Source: Chlorophyllum brunneum (lineage: Eukaryota > Basidiomycota > Agaricomycetes > Agaricales > Agaricaceae). From it: a DNA stretch of 64,000 bases. Each line of letters starts with the position of its first letter. Position 1 is the stretch's first letter. The position numbers and the translations under genes were made by a program. The stretch lies in NCBI GenBank assembly GCA_963576785.1, contig OY756147.1:2108001-2172000 (forward strand). The letters are read 5' to 3'. Shown piece by piece: positions 35,142 to 46,229 of the stretch. The notes under the pieces were generated by a model that had not been told where the DNA came from, did no database searches, and saw only the letters and a program-made list of their open reading frames with translations.

Positions 35142-37156
35142 TTAGTTAATATTCGACGACGATAGAAAAAATGATGACGAACTCGTTTCAGGAAGGTTCA
35201 TAACCAGCTGAGAATCCTGAAAAAATCAATCTGAGTCCTTGCGCTCTCCAATTCGAAGAGGATGGACTCACCGTCACAGAGTTCTCTCGAAAACAATAAA
35301 ATCCTCTCCGAAGGGGAGACAATCGATCCTATTGAATATGTCCAAAAAGATTCAAAAAGTGAGAATAGTAGAAACATACATGGCGTGATTTGAAATGATG
35401 TTCGAAATCTTCCATACAACATAAGCGAGAGGAAGGAAGTTCACAACTGAAAAGAAACGTACATTTTATAACACTCATAAATTCATTTGGGCCTTTATAA
35501 CTCGGAACGGAATTATTGACTTGAACACCAGATGCAAGCACAGATGCTAATATATCCAACTAAAAAAAAAAAGCGCAACATAAATCAGCTATGTAGGTAT
35601 GTATATATATATACAACAACGTCTCTCACCTTGTTAAACACCAGAACCAAAATCGCATTCTCCAAGATCTTATTCTGACAAATCAAAGACCAAAAATTAA
35701 GACTATCTTCCTATTTGCGCCAACAACCAAAAATTAATCAATCAAAGATTGTTTGGTAGAAGAGGAGTAATTTTGAAAGACGAACGATACGATTGATCTT
35801 TGAGTCTTCTTCCGTAACCAAGTGAAATACCAATGGCGCAAAAAATAAAACGATATTGACTACAGTAGTATCTCCTTGTTAGCTTTTACGATGCAGGTAG
35901 TGCGTTTCAAACATTTACCATTGTGGTAATACCGAGTCCATGAATCTCGCTATGATGGTGATAAGTATAAAAAAACTAGGTTTGGGTAATGAGTAAAGGG
36001 GGGACTTGCTTGGTTTTTGTTATCGCCTATGTCGAGGATGGACACAGGAAATGTCCAATGGTTATCGCGAACGATGAAATGATGTTCTTCAACACCGATT
36101 GTTCGTATCCGCGCACGTATATTATATGAAAAACTCGCTCGGATATAGAAAGGGACTTACAATCATTTGGTATATAATCCTCTTTCACAATTCTCTCAAC
36201 ATCATTGACACCTCTAGCAAAAAAAGAATCCAAATCAACGTCTTCATAAAAAAAGAGTATACACACACATACATTCCAGTCATACCTTCCAAACACACAC
36301 CACAATTCCCCAACAACACCCTAACCTCTCCATTCCTCCAAAACCACAAAACATCTTCACTTGATTGAACCAAGGCCGGAGTAATATCATTATCACAAAC
36401 CAACTCAACAACATCCCTTTCTTCATTACCTCCTATCGTGCGTTCATCATCTCCAATCAGCGTAAAACTCGACATCGAACTCCGAATTTCCCAACCCTCA
36501 CGAACACGCCTCACCCACAAATTCCAACCACTCCCTCCACCTACATCCTTTTCCGAACCACGTATCTCAGGAGCTAAAACTCGTAAAAGATTAGTTTCTT
36601 TGATAAAAAGTTGTTCAAGCCTAGATCGAATTTGACAACAGTGAACAATTGTTGGTTTGGTAGTTTCTGCAAGAGGGATGTTGGGAGAATTCCATTCGGT
36701 TGAAAGGATTTGGATGATATTTCGGATATTACTTTTTATGAAAGAAGATATTTATTAGCTTGAATGGTTTTTTTAGAGTAGATTAAGAGTATACTTGAGG
36801 AGGTTGAGTTGGATAATCAATTTCCATGCTAAACGATCCTTTTCGAATGGATTTGGTGTGTAGGCTAGTTGTAACCCTAATACAAGAAATTTTTGAATCT
36901 TGGGAGATCCAAGTGGTGAACGGTAATTAAAAAAAACGCACTCTTGATGAACGAACTCTAAAGAATCAAATTCTTATTAGTTTCTATTCATCGCTCGACC
37001 AAACACATAAGAATAAACCTTTCCACTTTCCGCTTGACCTAGTGAACACCCAGAATGAGTACATTCGGTTCTTCAATTTTTGTAGCCACTGCGCCACCCA
37101 CCTAATAACAACATCTTGACTGTCGAAGTTTTATCAAGTTGAAGGGATGATGACAT
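35142..37156 (-). CDS. Divergent G-protein alpha subunit, catalytic motifs altered
   Basis: The start at 37156 reads MSSSLQLDKTSTVKMLLL, splicing (GTGGGT to CTAG) to GQAESGK, the G1/Walker A motif. LQLAYTPNPFEKDRLAWKLI and IQLNLLK begin the helical domain. A long insert (EIRG, VGGGSGW, SMSSFTLIGDDERTIGG) makes it larger than the usual 350 residues. VNDVERIVKEDYIPND and IRARIRTIGVEEHHF are the switch I region. G3 reads SILDIGDNKNQRDSW where DVGGQ is normal. A 31-nt exon (35949-35919, after a GC-donor intron at 36009) links to GDTTVVNIVLFFAPL. LVFNKLDIL is the NKxD motif, and RGFYCFRENSVTDSQ matches the TCAT/G5 region; it stops at 35142. Oddities: the Mg-binding Thr of switch I is Ile, the catalytic Gln is absent, and between YIPND and IRARI I find no acceptor giving an intron longer than 23 nt. 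It may be a pseudo-GTPase, or the gene may be starting to decay. Confidence 0.65.
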
Positions 37157-37704
37157 CGTTGGGTTATGATTCTTTGTGTAGATGAGAGGGGGAGAACGAG
37201 TGAGAGTCGTAGTCAAAGCCGATTAAGTAGGAAACGCCACGCAGAGTGGGGCCCACGAAACAAAGCAAGAAACTTTGTTAGGCTCATTCCGAATAGCAAA
37301 TACGCGTAAATATGTGAAATGGTTTTGAATGGAGTTGGTGCGAGTGGTGCGCAAGATTATGGTTTAGACGCTCAGCGCTCAGATACGACACATGAGAATA
37401 GAATGGAGGGAATGTGAAGTCAGAAATGATCTAATCAAGTTGTGGTGAGCGCTCAATTTGATCAGTTGCTGTCGGAGGCTGCAAGACAGTCGGGAGTGAG
37501 ATGTCCGACATGGTGAAAAAGAACTGATGGGAGGGTATATTGATGTTAGATAAAATACAATCCTAAAAAGCAACATGATCCCAACTGTCTTGAACGTCAA
37601 CGCTTGCTTCAAGAAATTCCCACCGACGGACTCACCAATATCTACAGAAGAACAATCCAAATACCAAATAGGAGAGAGAGAAATTCCAGATAGGCGTGAT
37701 TTGA

Positions 37705-38168
37705 TTATGTGGCGGGTGCGGGTTCGGGTACGGGTCCTGACCACCACCAACCAAGAATTTTCGACGAAATCCAGAAAGCGATGAATACTCCGACCAAGAG
37801 CATTGCGATACGCCATGGTTTGAGACTACCAGTTCCAATACCAAATGCTTGCTGTGCTCGTCGAGATGTTTGAGAAAGAGTAGTCGTAAACGACGAGAAG
37901 CGGTCATTCTAACAAAAAGGTAAGCGACACCGGTAACGAGAAGCAAAACAGCCATACAGATTGATCTAGAAGTGAATTCTGAGCTTCGACATCGTCATGT
38001 ATGTCAGTCGTAATCTAGTTCAAGGTCGGTGTTTGTGGATCCGATGGGGGGGATGAATGGCAAACGTACGCCTCGGAGAGTTCGGATTTTGGAGTGGAGA
38101 TTATCCAAGTGTTGGTCGTTCTGTACTTCGTATGTATCTTCGACATGACCGCCTCTTGATGATGACAT
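37705..38168 (-). CDS. Qc-SNARE of the BET1/SFT1 type
   Basis: This is a small tail-anchored SNARE for ER-Golgi or intra-Golgi fusion. Three exons run from ATG 38168: MSSSRGGHVEDTYEVQNDQH, then LDNLHSKIRTLRG, ITTDIHDDVEAQNSLLDQ and SNDRFSSFTTTLSQTSRRAQ. These form one SNARE heptad helix, with the central polar residue expected around the DIHDDVEAQN segment. The C-terminal anchor is WRIAMLLVGVFIAFWISSKI, with a short Pro-rich lumenal tail (SGPVPEPAPAT) ending at TAA 37705. Introns (GTACGT and GTATGG donors) are about 50 bp. It looks intact. BET1 and SFT1 are hard to separate from the motif alone. The gene sits 0.5 kb upstream of the G-alpha-like gene, and the pair is mirrored by relics at 34.4-34.8 kb. 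Confidence 0.82.
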
Positions 38169-38774
38169 GTTGGAAAGGAGATGAACTTTTGAAGAAGATG
38201 GTTGGTGAGGAAGAGCAAAGTCACTAACGTAATTGAAGTGACAAAGCCAGTGTGACAGATGTCACGTCATGCTGACCGCAGCCCCCTGAGTGCAAGGACA
38301 TCACCGAACCGACGTCGAGAGCTCATGGTCGTATAGAATAAGGCATGCCTCGGCTCGTTGGAATTTTAATTCCGTGTAATTTACGCATGGAAGAAAACAA
38401 GGTGCGATGTGTTTAGGTTATGGCCTCGGCAGTCCATTCCAAGAACCCCTTCGTCTCCAGTCCGTCCTATTTTTGGTTCTCTGCCCCAGTTACTCTTCCG
38501 CCGTCCCTTGGATCTCATGACCATAATCCAAAGCCTTGTCGGTCTATGCGCCTTGTAGCTCCGCTCTCAGGAGAGAGGAAATCTATACACCCGAGGGAGT
38601 GGAATGCAGGCTTGCATTGGTAACACGGCGCATGTGTGTGTGTGGAAACGGAACTTGTATGTAGCTGTCGTCCGAAGCTAGAAGGGTCCCTTGCTAATCA
38701 ATCCGTATTTATATCCCCACCCTTGAGCCCTTAATCCCTCCCCTCCATTTCCCTCTCACACCCCTACCTCCACT
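38169..38774. other. Bidirectional promoter region
   Basis: This is the gap between the divergently transcribed SNARE gene and the four-helix membrane protein. No gene. A TATTTATA-like AT-rich element lies at about 38705, some 70 bases upstream of the plus-strand ATG. This is the only candidate core element I see. Confidence 0.4.
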
Positions 38775-39632
38775 ATGGCCCGTTCAAACGATGTACCGCT
38801 CTGGACTGCTCGTGTCGCTTCTCTCGCCATGGCTGCTGCATGGGCCATCATCGCTTTCGGCACCGGTAACCCCCACATCTCGCTAATATCATCCCCATCT
38901 ATTGATTAGTGAGATACAGCAATAGACGCCGTCGTTAAATCCAATCGTGACAAGGACAAAGTGAAAACTTTCGCTCCTGCAGGTACTACAGTCATCATCG
39001 ACGACAATGGTCAGTTGAAGCTTTTGGAAATCTCCACCTGGATACTCAACGATTACTTTAGATGTTTTCCAAACTGGCGCAGTCATCACTGCGGTGTCAA
39101 TAATCATTTCCGTCATCACATCATTCTACCTCGCTGCTCTCTTCATCCGTCCAGCATCCTTCACTCGCAGAACCATAATCATCATCCAAGCCTCCATCCT
39201 CGCATTCTTCTCAACATGGCTCTTCGCCACTCTCGTCCCTTACACTCATTTCGTAAGAACTCGTAGTGCCGGTGTTAGCGCTATGATTGGTAATATCCAA
39301 GTACCCGATGCTCTGATTCAAAGTTTGGAAAAACAACTCGGAGTTACTTCTGTTTATAGGGATATTGGGTATTGTGAGTATAATGATAATGCGGGTATAT
39401 GCTATATATACTGACGGGAATCACAATTCTAGTGCGTTTGGTAGCGATTCTGCCATGGATCGAGTTACTCTTCACGATTATTGCCTCCATCATTCTTTTC
39501 ATGGCCGCCTCTCGTACACGAATCACTCATCATACCACTCCAGTCGAAGGTCCATCAACCAGCGCAGCAAACCGCAACTCCGAAGTAGCAGAAGATGAAA
39601 AAGAAAAAGTCGATAGTCCTACTGCTGCTTGA
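38775..39632 (+). CDS. Conserved four-helix membrane protein, uncharacterised
   Basis: Function not known. Four exons join in frame: ATG 38775 MARSNDVPLWTARVASLAMA with helix 1 (AAWAIIAFGTA), IDAVVKSNRDKDKVKTFAPA and TVIIDDN. Then DVFQTGAVITAVSIIISVIT opens helix 2, followed by SFYLAALFIRPASF. RRTIIIIQASILAFFSTWLF is helix 3, followed by the extracytoplasmic HFVRTRSAGVSAMIG. LRLVAILPWIELLFTIIASI is helix 4. The tail is hydrophilic and acidic (EVAEDEKEKVDSPTAA) and stops at 39632. The spacing of four helices is tetraspan/MARVEL-like, but I see no diagnostic motif. Similar proteins beginning MAR are, to my knowledge, common and unnamed in Agaricomycetes. The gene appears intact. Confidence 0.75.
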
Positions 39633-40826
39633 TTTCATTTCTCTAATCCGACATCTTCGGGTAATACGTACTGACTGATCCTTTTTCAACGAGCTTGTAC
39701 TTGTATCTATGTTATACATGTATCCTGCCCCGTCTCTCTCTTTCTCTCAACAATACACTTTTTACCCCTTCTTGCATGCACCACCCATGACAATATCCCA
39801 TGGTGATGATACCCTTGGACCGTATGAAGAACGTGTTGGAGTCACGAGATGGGTGCTGCGGTGCGGAGTTGGTTCTAGTGTAATCTTGTAATCTTGGAAA
39901 GAACAAATTGGAAGAAGATTCGTTGTGCGGATTTATTGCTTATCATTGCTTCTTTTTTCGAACCCTAATTTTACTCCAGTGATAGAAGAGCACACATTTT
40001 GAATGTACATACAAAATTGCGTATATTGGACTTCAGCCAAGGGCCAGGCACCACGTGTACTGAGACTAGTGTCCACAGGCAGACCGCTGGTTGGTCAGGG
40101 ATTTTACTAAGATATACCCTTTGCTAGCGCAGAGAGAGACCAGCTAGGAGAGTAACCGGGTGTTTAGCGATTTCGACCGCTCGTCCTTCTGAGATATTCT
40201 ACCTGTTAAACCTACAAGAGAGTGTGCTAGGGATAGGAGACTGTGCCGGCGGGTAGGTTGTTGGTTGGGTAGGGGAATCATGATGGGGGAGTTTCCTGCC
40301 TGGGTTTGATGACTGCTTGATTATCAAGTTGCTGATTAGCGTTCACTTGCGTGTCTACGACTAATGAATGTACTAAGGTAATGAACTGAGCGACTTTGCT
40401 TCATCATATGTAACACTGTTTTACTGGGTGAACTGTTGCACTACACGTCTGTGTGCCCAGTGCGACATCACCCTCGAATGGGCAATCCTAGAGACCGGAA
40501 TGGGTTATATGAGGGGTTCCAGAATCGGTGGGCTGAAACTTGCTGGTGATAAGTCGGGAAGAGGAATGCTCAAGGTCAAGCTCCCTTCATCCAAGCGCAT
40601 CATTCACTCATCCCATCAATCCAGGCAGAAATTTTCAGCAAAGATTCCGAAGAGCGACAGGTAAAGGGCCGTATCAATCTTTTAGGCGACTAAGAGATAA
40701 ACAGACAGATGTATAAAGGTATATAGTAGTACATACAAGTAACTAACTCTATCACCACAACACGCATATCCCCCCCATATAGACGACCAAGACCTCTCAC
40801 GTAGTTCCATCGTCATATTCCAAAAA
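39633..40826. other. Intergenic region
   Basis: No gene is supported. A 78-codon frame at 40428-40664 has no domain and no splice signals. The last part is upstream sequence of the dead Pil1 paralogue. Confidence 0.45.
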
Positions 40827-43385
40827 ATGTTCAGGTTCGTAGTGACAAAGACTGCAGAAGCTTAGTACAGACATATGTATCAAAAGCTTCCGAGGCACTC
40901 AAAGCATGGGGCCTAGGCGAGGGTGATGACCTAGGGGTAGGTGTGACGACTACGACGACCTTGACAAACTCATCTCACAAGATCACCTTTGGCTTTATAG
41001 AACATCCTCAGCGCATCCACCACGATCCTCACACATTTCACTCCTGCATTGTCACAATATGCATCACATGGACACACGATGCGTGAACAACTTAAGGCAA
41101 TCAGGACTCGCCAAGAAAACCTTAACTGGCTGAAACGTCGACGTCGGGGTGTAATGTCCAGAGCTGACTCTGTGGAGAAGAGGCTTCACAAAATGAGCCC
41201 CAATAGTCCGTACCTTGTCCAGGATCCGGACCTTTTGAAAAGATCACGGGACGGATGCTGCAATTGGCGATTTCAAACGCTCGGCCACACGGTCATGGAT
41301 GTGTTTAAAATTCGGAGGATTACTTGAGTGTTGTGAAAAGGGAGTGGTATGTACTCTTCAAACCGTGATTAATTAAGTTTTTTTTTCTGACTCCTGTTTG
41401 TTGGTGAATTTGGAAAACTTGTAGTGACCATAAGTCGACATCGCTATTGTCTTGCTACAAATTCACCGTTCATTTCAGGAAATTCCAGAGGATGAAACAC
41501 AACCGGGCCTCCCTCGTAACCCATACCACGGACACTCGAAGGTCGAAGATCTCGTAGCCGAAACATACCGTTGTGCCAATGACGTCCAACTCTCCACCAT
41601 ACCCTCCGCTGCCCAGCCACGTTGTATCCCACAAGACCCCCATGCATCCGAGTCACATTTAATGAATCAAGGGAGCTTTTCATCATCTCCGTATGAACAC
41701 CAACAACATGCCCCAGAGTCGAACAATGACAATGGTTCGAAACTAGACGTCTTGCAAGAGCCGCAAGGCTTCAATACAGGACGTTCCATCGACTCACCAG
41801 TCGAGGGTTCATTAAGTCCATCCGCTCGCGATCAGCAGCCTCAGTGTTCTGGTTCTGTGGGACCCACCGGTGGCGGCGGTTACCCACATTGTCCAAACGA
41901 CAATGATCATGATCATGATGCTCCACTTTCACTATTATCTGCTCCTGAGCGCGGACAGTCCGACCCATTCTCGTCTTCAGCGGCACAAGCGCTCGCTGCA
42001 TCTGATGTAGGCGAGCAACAGCCTCTCACTGAGCCACCACTTGGTATACCCGGGAGGTTCAGTCAAGATGGACCAGCGCCTGGATACGAATGGCCCACGA
42101 ATGTCCAAGGCCCAACCGGTGGTGGGGTGAATGATGAACATATAGGCAGACATGTGCGGTTTGGAACAATTAGCGAGACTAACGATGGGGCCTTACCACC
42201 GATGACGCCACAGGAATCTTCGTTTTCGCCTTCACCTGAGCCAGTTGGAGCTACACAAACATCCACTCACCGACAAGTGCCAGAACAAGGAAGACGAGGT
42301 TCGTTTGATGATCGAGGTGAAATATTTTCATATTGGTTTCCGCCTGAAATCTAACTGGGTGCATTTTTTCTGAAGGTGATATGAGAGGAAGTCGGGTTCC
42401 CGCTCCTGTAGCAGTGGGCCCTCAAGATCGCGAGAGAGCGCTTAATGCAGCAACCGCCCGTGATATCGCTTTAGAGCTCGGTTCTTCGTCATCGACTGCT
42501 CATGAGCCTCCAAGTGGTAATCAAGTTAGAACTACGGGTGGTCGAGGTCCTTCTATGACACAGAGAAGGTTACCACAACCCCCAGTTGCACCTCCGACCA
42601 CACCACGCATAGCGTCCTCTGATCGAAGGAGCGTCTCACCTCAACTCGGATTTACAGCGCCTGCTGGTACTGCTGTATTGGATCCTACTCCCCCCCCCCC
42701 CGCCCCCTTTGTATACTGAAGGTCCCCCGTCGATTTCACATCAGTATAGTGGTGCCTCTGTTGAATCTGCGCCAGCTTCTGTTTCTTCGCCGATGCGGCA
42801 ATACCTTCCTTCACCATATTCACCTGACCAAACGCCTTCACACTTTAGCTCAGACGTTCCTCAGCGGGCTCAGCCTTATGCTTCGCAATCGTCACCCCTG
42901 CCTCATAGAGTTCAAGGAGCGCAGGGAGGATATGGAGCACAATCGGCTTATGAGCAGGGGTACAACCCTCATGAGGAGCTGTCTCTTCAGCGAAGACCTC
43001 GAGTATTTTCGGCTAGTGGTGATGTCGCAGGTCGATATCACCACAGCCACCCCAACCGGAGATCCCACTCGCCGCGACCCAATCATCGCCTCAACAGGCG
43101 CAGAACGCTCCCAGTCTCTATTCGTATTATTAATAGCCACAGGGAGGTCTCAGTAGGGGTGCAGTAGGGGGTTATGAAGCTAAATTGAGTCCGACATATC
43201 ACTCTTCGTCTCTGTCTGAACAACCACCAAATGCACCATATATGCGATCTGGGAATCATTCGATGTCATATTTTGAATAGTACAGGAAGAGGTGGTGGTG
43301 GTAGTGGTGGTGGGTATGGACAGGGAAGATTTGCAATGAATTTGGAGAATGAGAGTTTGAGGTTGAAAGGATTTCAACGTTATTA
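40827..43385 (+). pseudogene. Dead paralogue of the Pil1-type eisosome gene
   Basis: It is collinear with the intact gene at 47658-51112 but broken. The ATG at 40827 reads MFRFVVTKTAEA then stops, because about 150 bp (rest of exon 1 and intron 1) are missing between two 'caaaga' sites. The BAR-domain exon is present (SQYASHGHTMREQLKAIRT) but lacks 36 bp near 41250 and changes frame within it. The tail exons lost about 144 bp near 41850 and about 150 bp near 42090, then shift frame near 43030. A final loss of several hundred bp sits in the Gly-repeat region near 43300. A C homopolymer at 42690-42705 replaces ordinary coding sequence. Several deletions have short direct repeats at the matching ends in the intact copy. 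The preserved fragments remain closely similar to the intact copy, so the inactivation is fairly recent. Confidence 0.85.
42690..42709. repeat. Poly-C tract inside the dead Pil1 paralogue
   Basis: A run of twelve C, one G and five C replaces the sequence 'ctggtcccgttcctt' at the equivalent place of the intact gene (near 49997). Homopolymer growth after loss of constraint is the simple explanation. Sequencing error in a C tract is also possible. Confidence 0.75.
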
Positions 43386-44328
43386 GGTCGAAATGAGAGG
43401 GGTTCGAACTCTCAGTACCCCCACCATGTGGGTCCCCAAATCAAAGTGTCACAAAGTTGAATTTGAGACGGTTTATAGTTGGTGTAGCGCTCCGACTCTC
43501 AACTATTAACCCCCATCTGGTTTCATGTGCGCATATCCTGGTTGGACTAACGTAAGTATGACTGAGTTGCGTCGTGTAGGTGGATTCATTACTCTCAATG
43601 CTTCACATCCGTTGGCCCAACCCGGCATCGATCCAAACATGTTTTCTGATGTAGACATAGCAATCTTGTGCGATAGAGTTCGTAGTGTGCGATGACTTTG
43701 TTCAGCCTTCTACCCCTAGTGGATGTACACAAGCACCAGTGTATGAAATTTGCTGAACGAGCGAATGTGTTGATTGCAGAATCACGGGATTAGTGAGGTT
43801 CCTTGCATGAACATGGGATGGAATGAAATTGTCACGACCCGAAGGGCTTCTGGGAGGAGGAACCCGAAGACGACTAATTAACCGTGATGCCTGCTTGCTG
43901 GTAAAATATTTTCTTTCTCCCTTCCATTTTCCTGTTGTCCAGACTGCTAGACCACCCCTGCCCACCTTTTCTTCATTACTACACTCTGCCCTATCCTCAC
44001 CTATTCCTATATCTCGGACACCAAAGTGGAATTATAGCCTGCGTCACAGGTACTTAACCCACTCGAAAACAACCCACTACCGATCAACTCCACATACACC
44101 TCTACCACCTCCACAAACCTTTGACCGGATCTAGAAGTTGAGTATGTGATTAGCGTAGATTCACCGCATATATATATATATATATATATATCTTAGCAGT
44201 ACTCTTGTAGCGGTATATAAATGCAGGGTCCAAAAAAAAAAAATTGTCACGAGTTGGAGATTTTGCCCCCACGTGAAATCAACTTTGCGCAAATATATCA
44301 TATATTGTTTTAGATAAGCTTTTCATAA
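43386..44328. other. Intergenic region with (TA)n microsatellite
   Basis: No gene. A (TA)12-like microsatellite lies at 44169-44192 and an A tract near 44234, both upstream of the tRNA gene. Confidence 0.5.
44169..44192. repeat. (TA)n microsatellite
   Basis: A simple dinucleotide TA run of about 24 bases in non-coding sequence, 140 bp upstream of the tRNA gene. Confidence 0.9.
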
Positions 44329-44424
44329 CCGACCTTAGCTCAGTTGGAAGAGCGTCAGACTGTAATTGGATATCTTCGCTTCAAGCGCATCTGAATGTCG
44401 CCTGTTCGAGCCAGGCAGGTCGGA
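44329..44424 (+). tRNA. tRNA-Tyr (anticodon GTA) with intron
   Basis: The acceptor stem ccgacct pairs with aggtcgg, followed by discriminator A. The D arm contains tagctcagttggaagagc. The anticodon stem tcaga pairs with tctga around the loop ctGTAa. The T arm gcctg-ttcgagc-caggc fits the B box. About 20 extra bases (ttggatatcttcgcttcaag region) sit right after the anticodon loop base 37, the normal place for a nuclear tRNA-Tyr intron. All arms are intact, so it should be functional. It lies between the dead eisosome paralogue and the first copy of the uncharacterised tandem family. Confidence 0.93.
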
Positions 44425-44624
44425 TTGAAAAACAAGGCTACTCTTTTTGTCTCAAGTGCAAAAATTCGGTAGGGAAGTCTGATCCGTTGATAATCATGTT
44501 GTCAACTGTTTTTCCCGTGTCTGATAAATATGTAATCATGAGAATGGAAAGACGACAACACAGAAAATGAGAGTATCTACATGTGCAGGATATAAAAAAG
44601 TCAAAGACACTAGTAATCAAGCGC

Positions 44625-45582
44625 TCAGGAGTGGTATGCAATATCAATCTTGGCGTCGTATACGTGATTTTCCCAGCCAGGATGCTGTAAAGGCCAGTAT
44701 TGATTATATTGAAGGCTGTGCAGAGGGGTGTGCTCACCGACACCCTTACAATGAGAGCTATACGATCACCAGCTTGTAAAGTTTCAACGAACCTTAAGCT
44801 ACGTCCACTACCTGTCATTTCATCGAATTCTTCCTCGACAGTGCCACCAGTCTCTTCCGCGTCAGTGCGGGTGTGAGTTGAAAACCAAGTGACAATGTGG
44901 GATCTAATTTCGGAGCATGCTTGAATGTTCTTCTGGACTAGCCACCGTTGGTCATGATTTTTGTATGGGCTGGAGAGTTCTGTCCAACCGTATTGGGTGA
45001 TGTTATGATTACTGATATTGATTGGTTGGTGTAGAGCCACTTGGTTCATCCACCAAGGGGAACGTTGGGAAGTGGATGTTGGATGTTGGATGGAGGATTC
45101 GAACTAGGTGTATGTGTCTATGAGATCACCCAACATGTCAGTGATGGTGTGTGGGTGGTGGTGGAAAATTGAACGCACTATCGTATTTTGGAGCCCCACC
45201 CCATCCTTGATCACAGCTTTGTAACGAGAATTTTACATATTTGACTCTCGTTGGTAATGTGTCTTCACCATCGCGTAGAGTAGGGATAGGATCGGAGATC
45301 ATATAAAGCCATTTCGCACAATATGAAGTTGTAGTGGAAGCTCGAACTATAAAGTATAAATCACGTTTTATTGAAAAGCGAGCGCAGTATTGTGATTCCT
45401 TGAGCATAATTTCTACCAGTTCGGGAGGGATGTAGGTGAGGAGGATGTTTTCTGACTTGGTTGACGTCGGTTTGTGTGAGGTGTATCACTCGAGAATCGA
45501 TGTGGTGAGGTGAGGAGTGTTCTGATTGGTGAGAGGGATGAATCCCTAATGACATCGCCGTGAAACTTTCGATGTCGAACAT
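44625..45582 (-). pseudogene. Frameshifted copy of an uncharacterised 'DQGWGG' family protein
   Basis: Function of the family not known. From ATG 45582 the frame runs MFDIESFTAMSLGIH to IDSRVIHLTQTDVNQVR. Compared with the sister copy at 46.2-47.2 kb, one extra base near 45450 then moves the reading to the other frame (IPPELVEIMLKESQYCAR, SLQSCDQGWGGAPKYDS). Later exons are well kept: YGWTELSSPY, LVQKNIQACSEIRSHIVTWF, GSGRSLRFVETLQAGDRIAL and, after an intron, HPGWENHVYDAKIDIAYHS, ending at TGA 44625. The donor after DQGWGG is also weaker than in the sister copy. The frameshift makes this a probable pseudogene, unless an unusual junction removes it. Confidence 0.6.
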
Positions 45583-46229
45583 GGAGGATTGTGGTTGATG
45601 ATTCTTCTGACTCACAAGAATTATAAGAATCGTGTCAAGCTGCTGAGTCAGGTTCGGTTCTGGGAAAATTGACTGGTGAACCATCCAAATGTCATAGCGC
45701 TAGCAGGAACATCATCTGTGATAAGTATCCCCATTCTTGCATGACAAATATCCCATACTCCCCACCAAAATCGCTCCCAATCCCCACACACAACAGACAC
45801 GACAGAACTAAATTTCGAATTTTTGTGATTTGCGGTGGCACAATAGGCATTGCGCAGGAAAGTATGGGATAAGCTCGATTTGGTGTCTGTCTTTGAAAGA
45901 ATCCTTGAAAGATGCATGTTTGTCGGCGCCGTCTTTTGAAGGAACGAGGAGTAAATTAATCCCTCAGACAGGCAATTCTCTTATAAAGATAGTCGACTTC
46001 GTCGAAGGGTAGAAACCATCGCGATAAAATCCAAGTGGATCTCAATCTGGAAGATCAGTGATTCTCTCAATAAAGATGCGGACAGTGGAAGCAAAGATGG
46101 AGTGAGTTGACGGTTGGTTGATCACTCGATGAGAAACCATGTCATCGAGCTGGCGATGAATCGACAGGTGATCGAAACAAGTACGGGGTATTTAATGACG
46201 GAGGTATTACAGAATGTATGAAGAACGGC
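45583..46229. other. Spacer between the two tandem family copies
   Basis: No gene seen. Short ORFs lack coding features. Confidence 0.5.

Noticed and set aside
37379..37816. Minus-strand ORF of 145 codons overlapping the SNARE gene end
   Set aside because: It is an out-of-frame shadow of the SNARE last exon extended into the 3' region; the SNARE frame has the family motifs.
43390..43440. 'ggttcgaact' box as a possible second tRNA T arm
   Set aside because: No matching acceptor stem, D arm or anticodon stem upstream.
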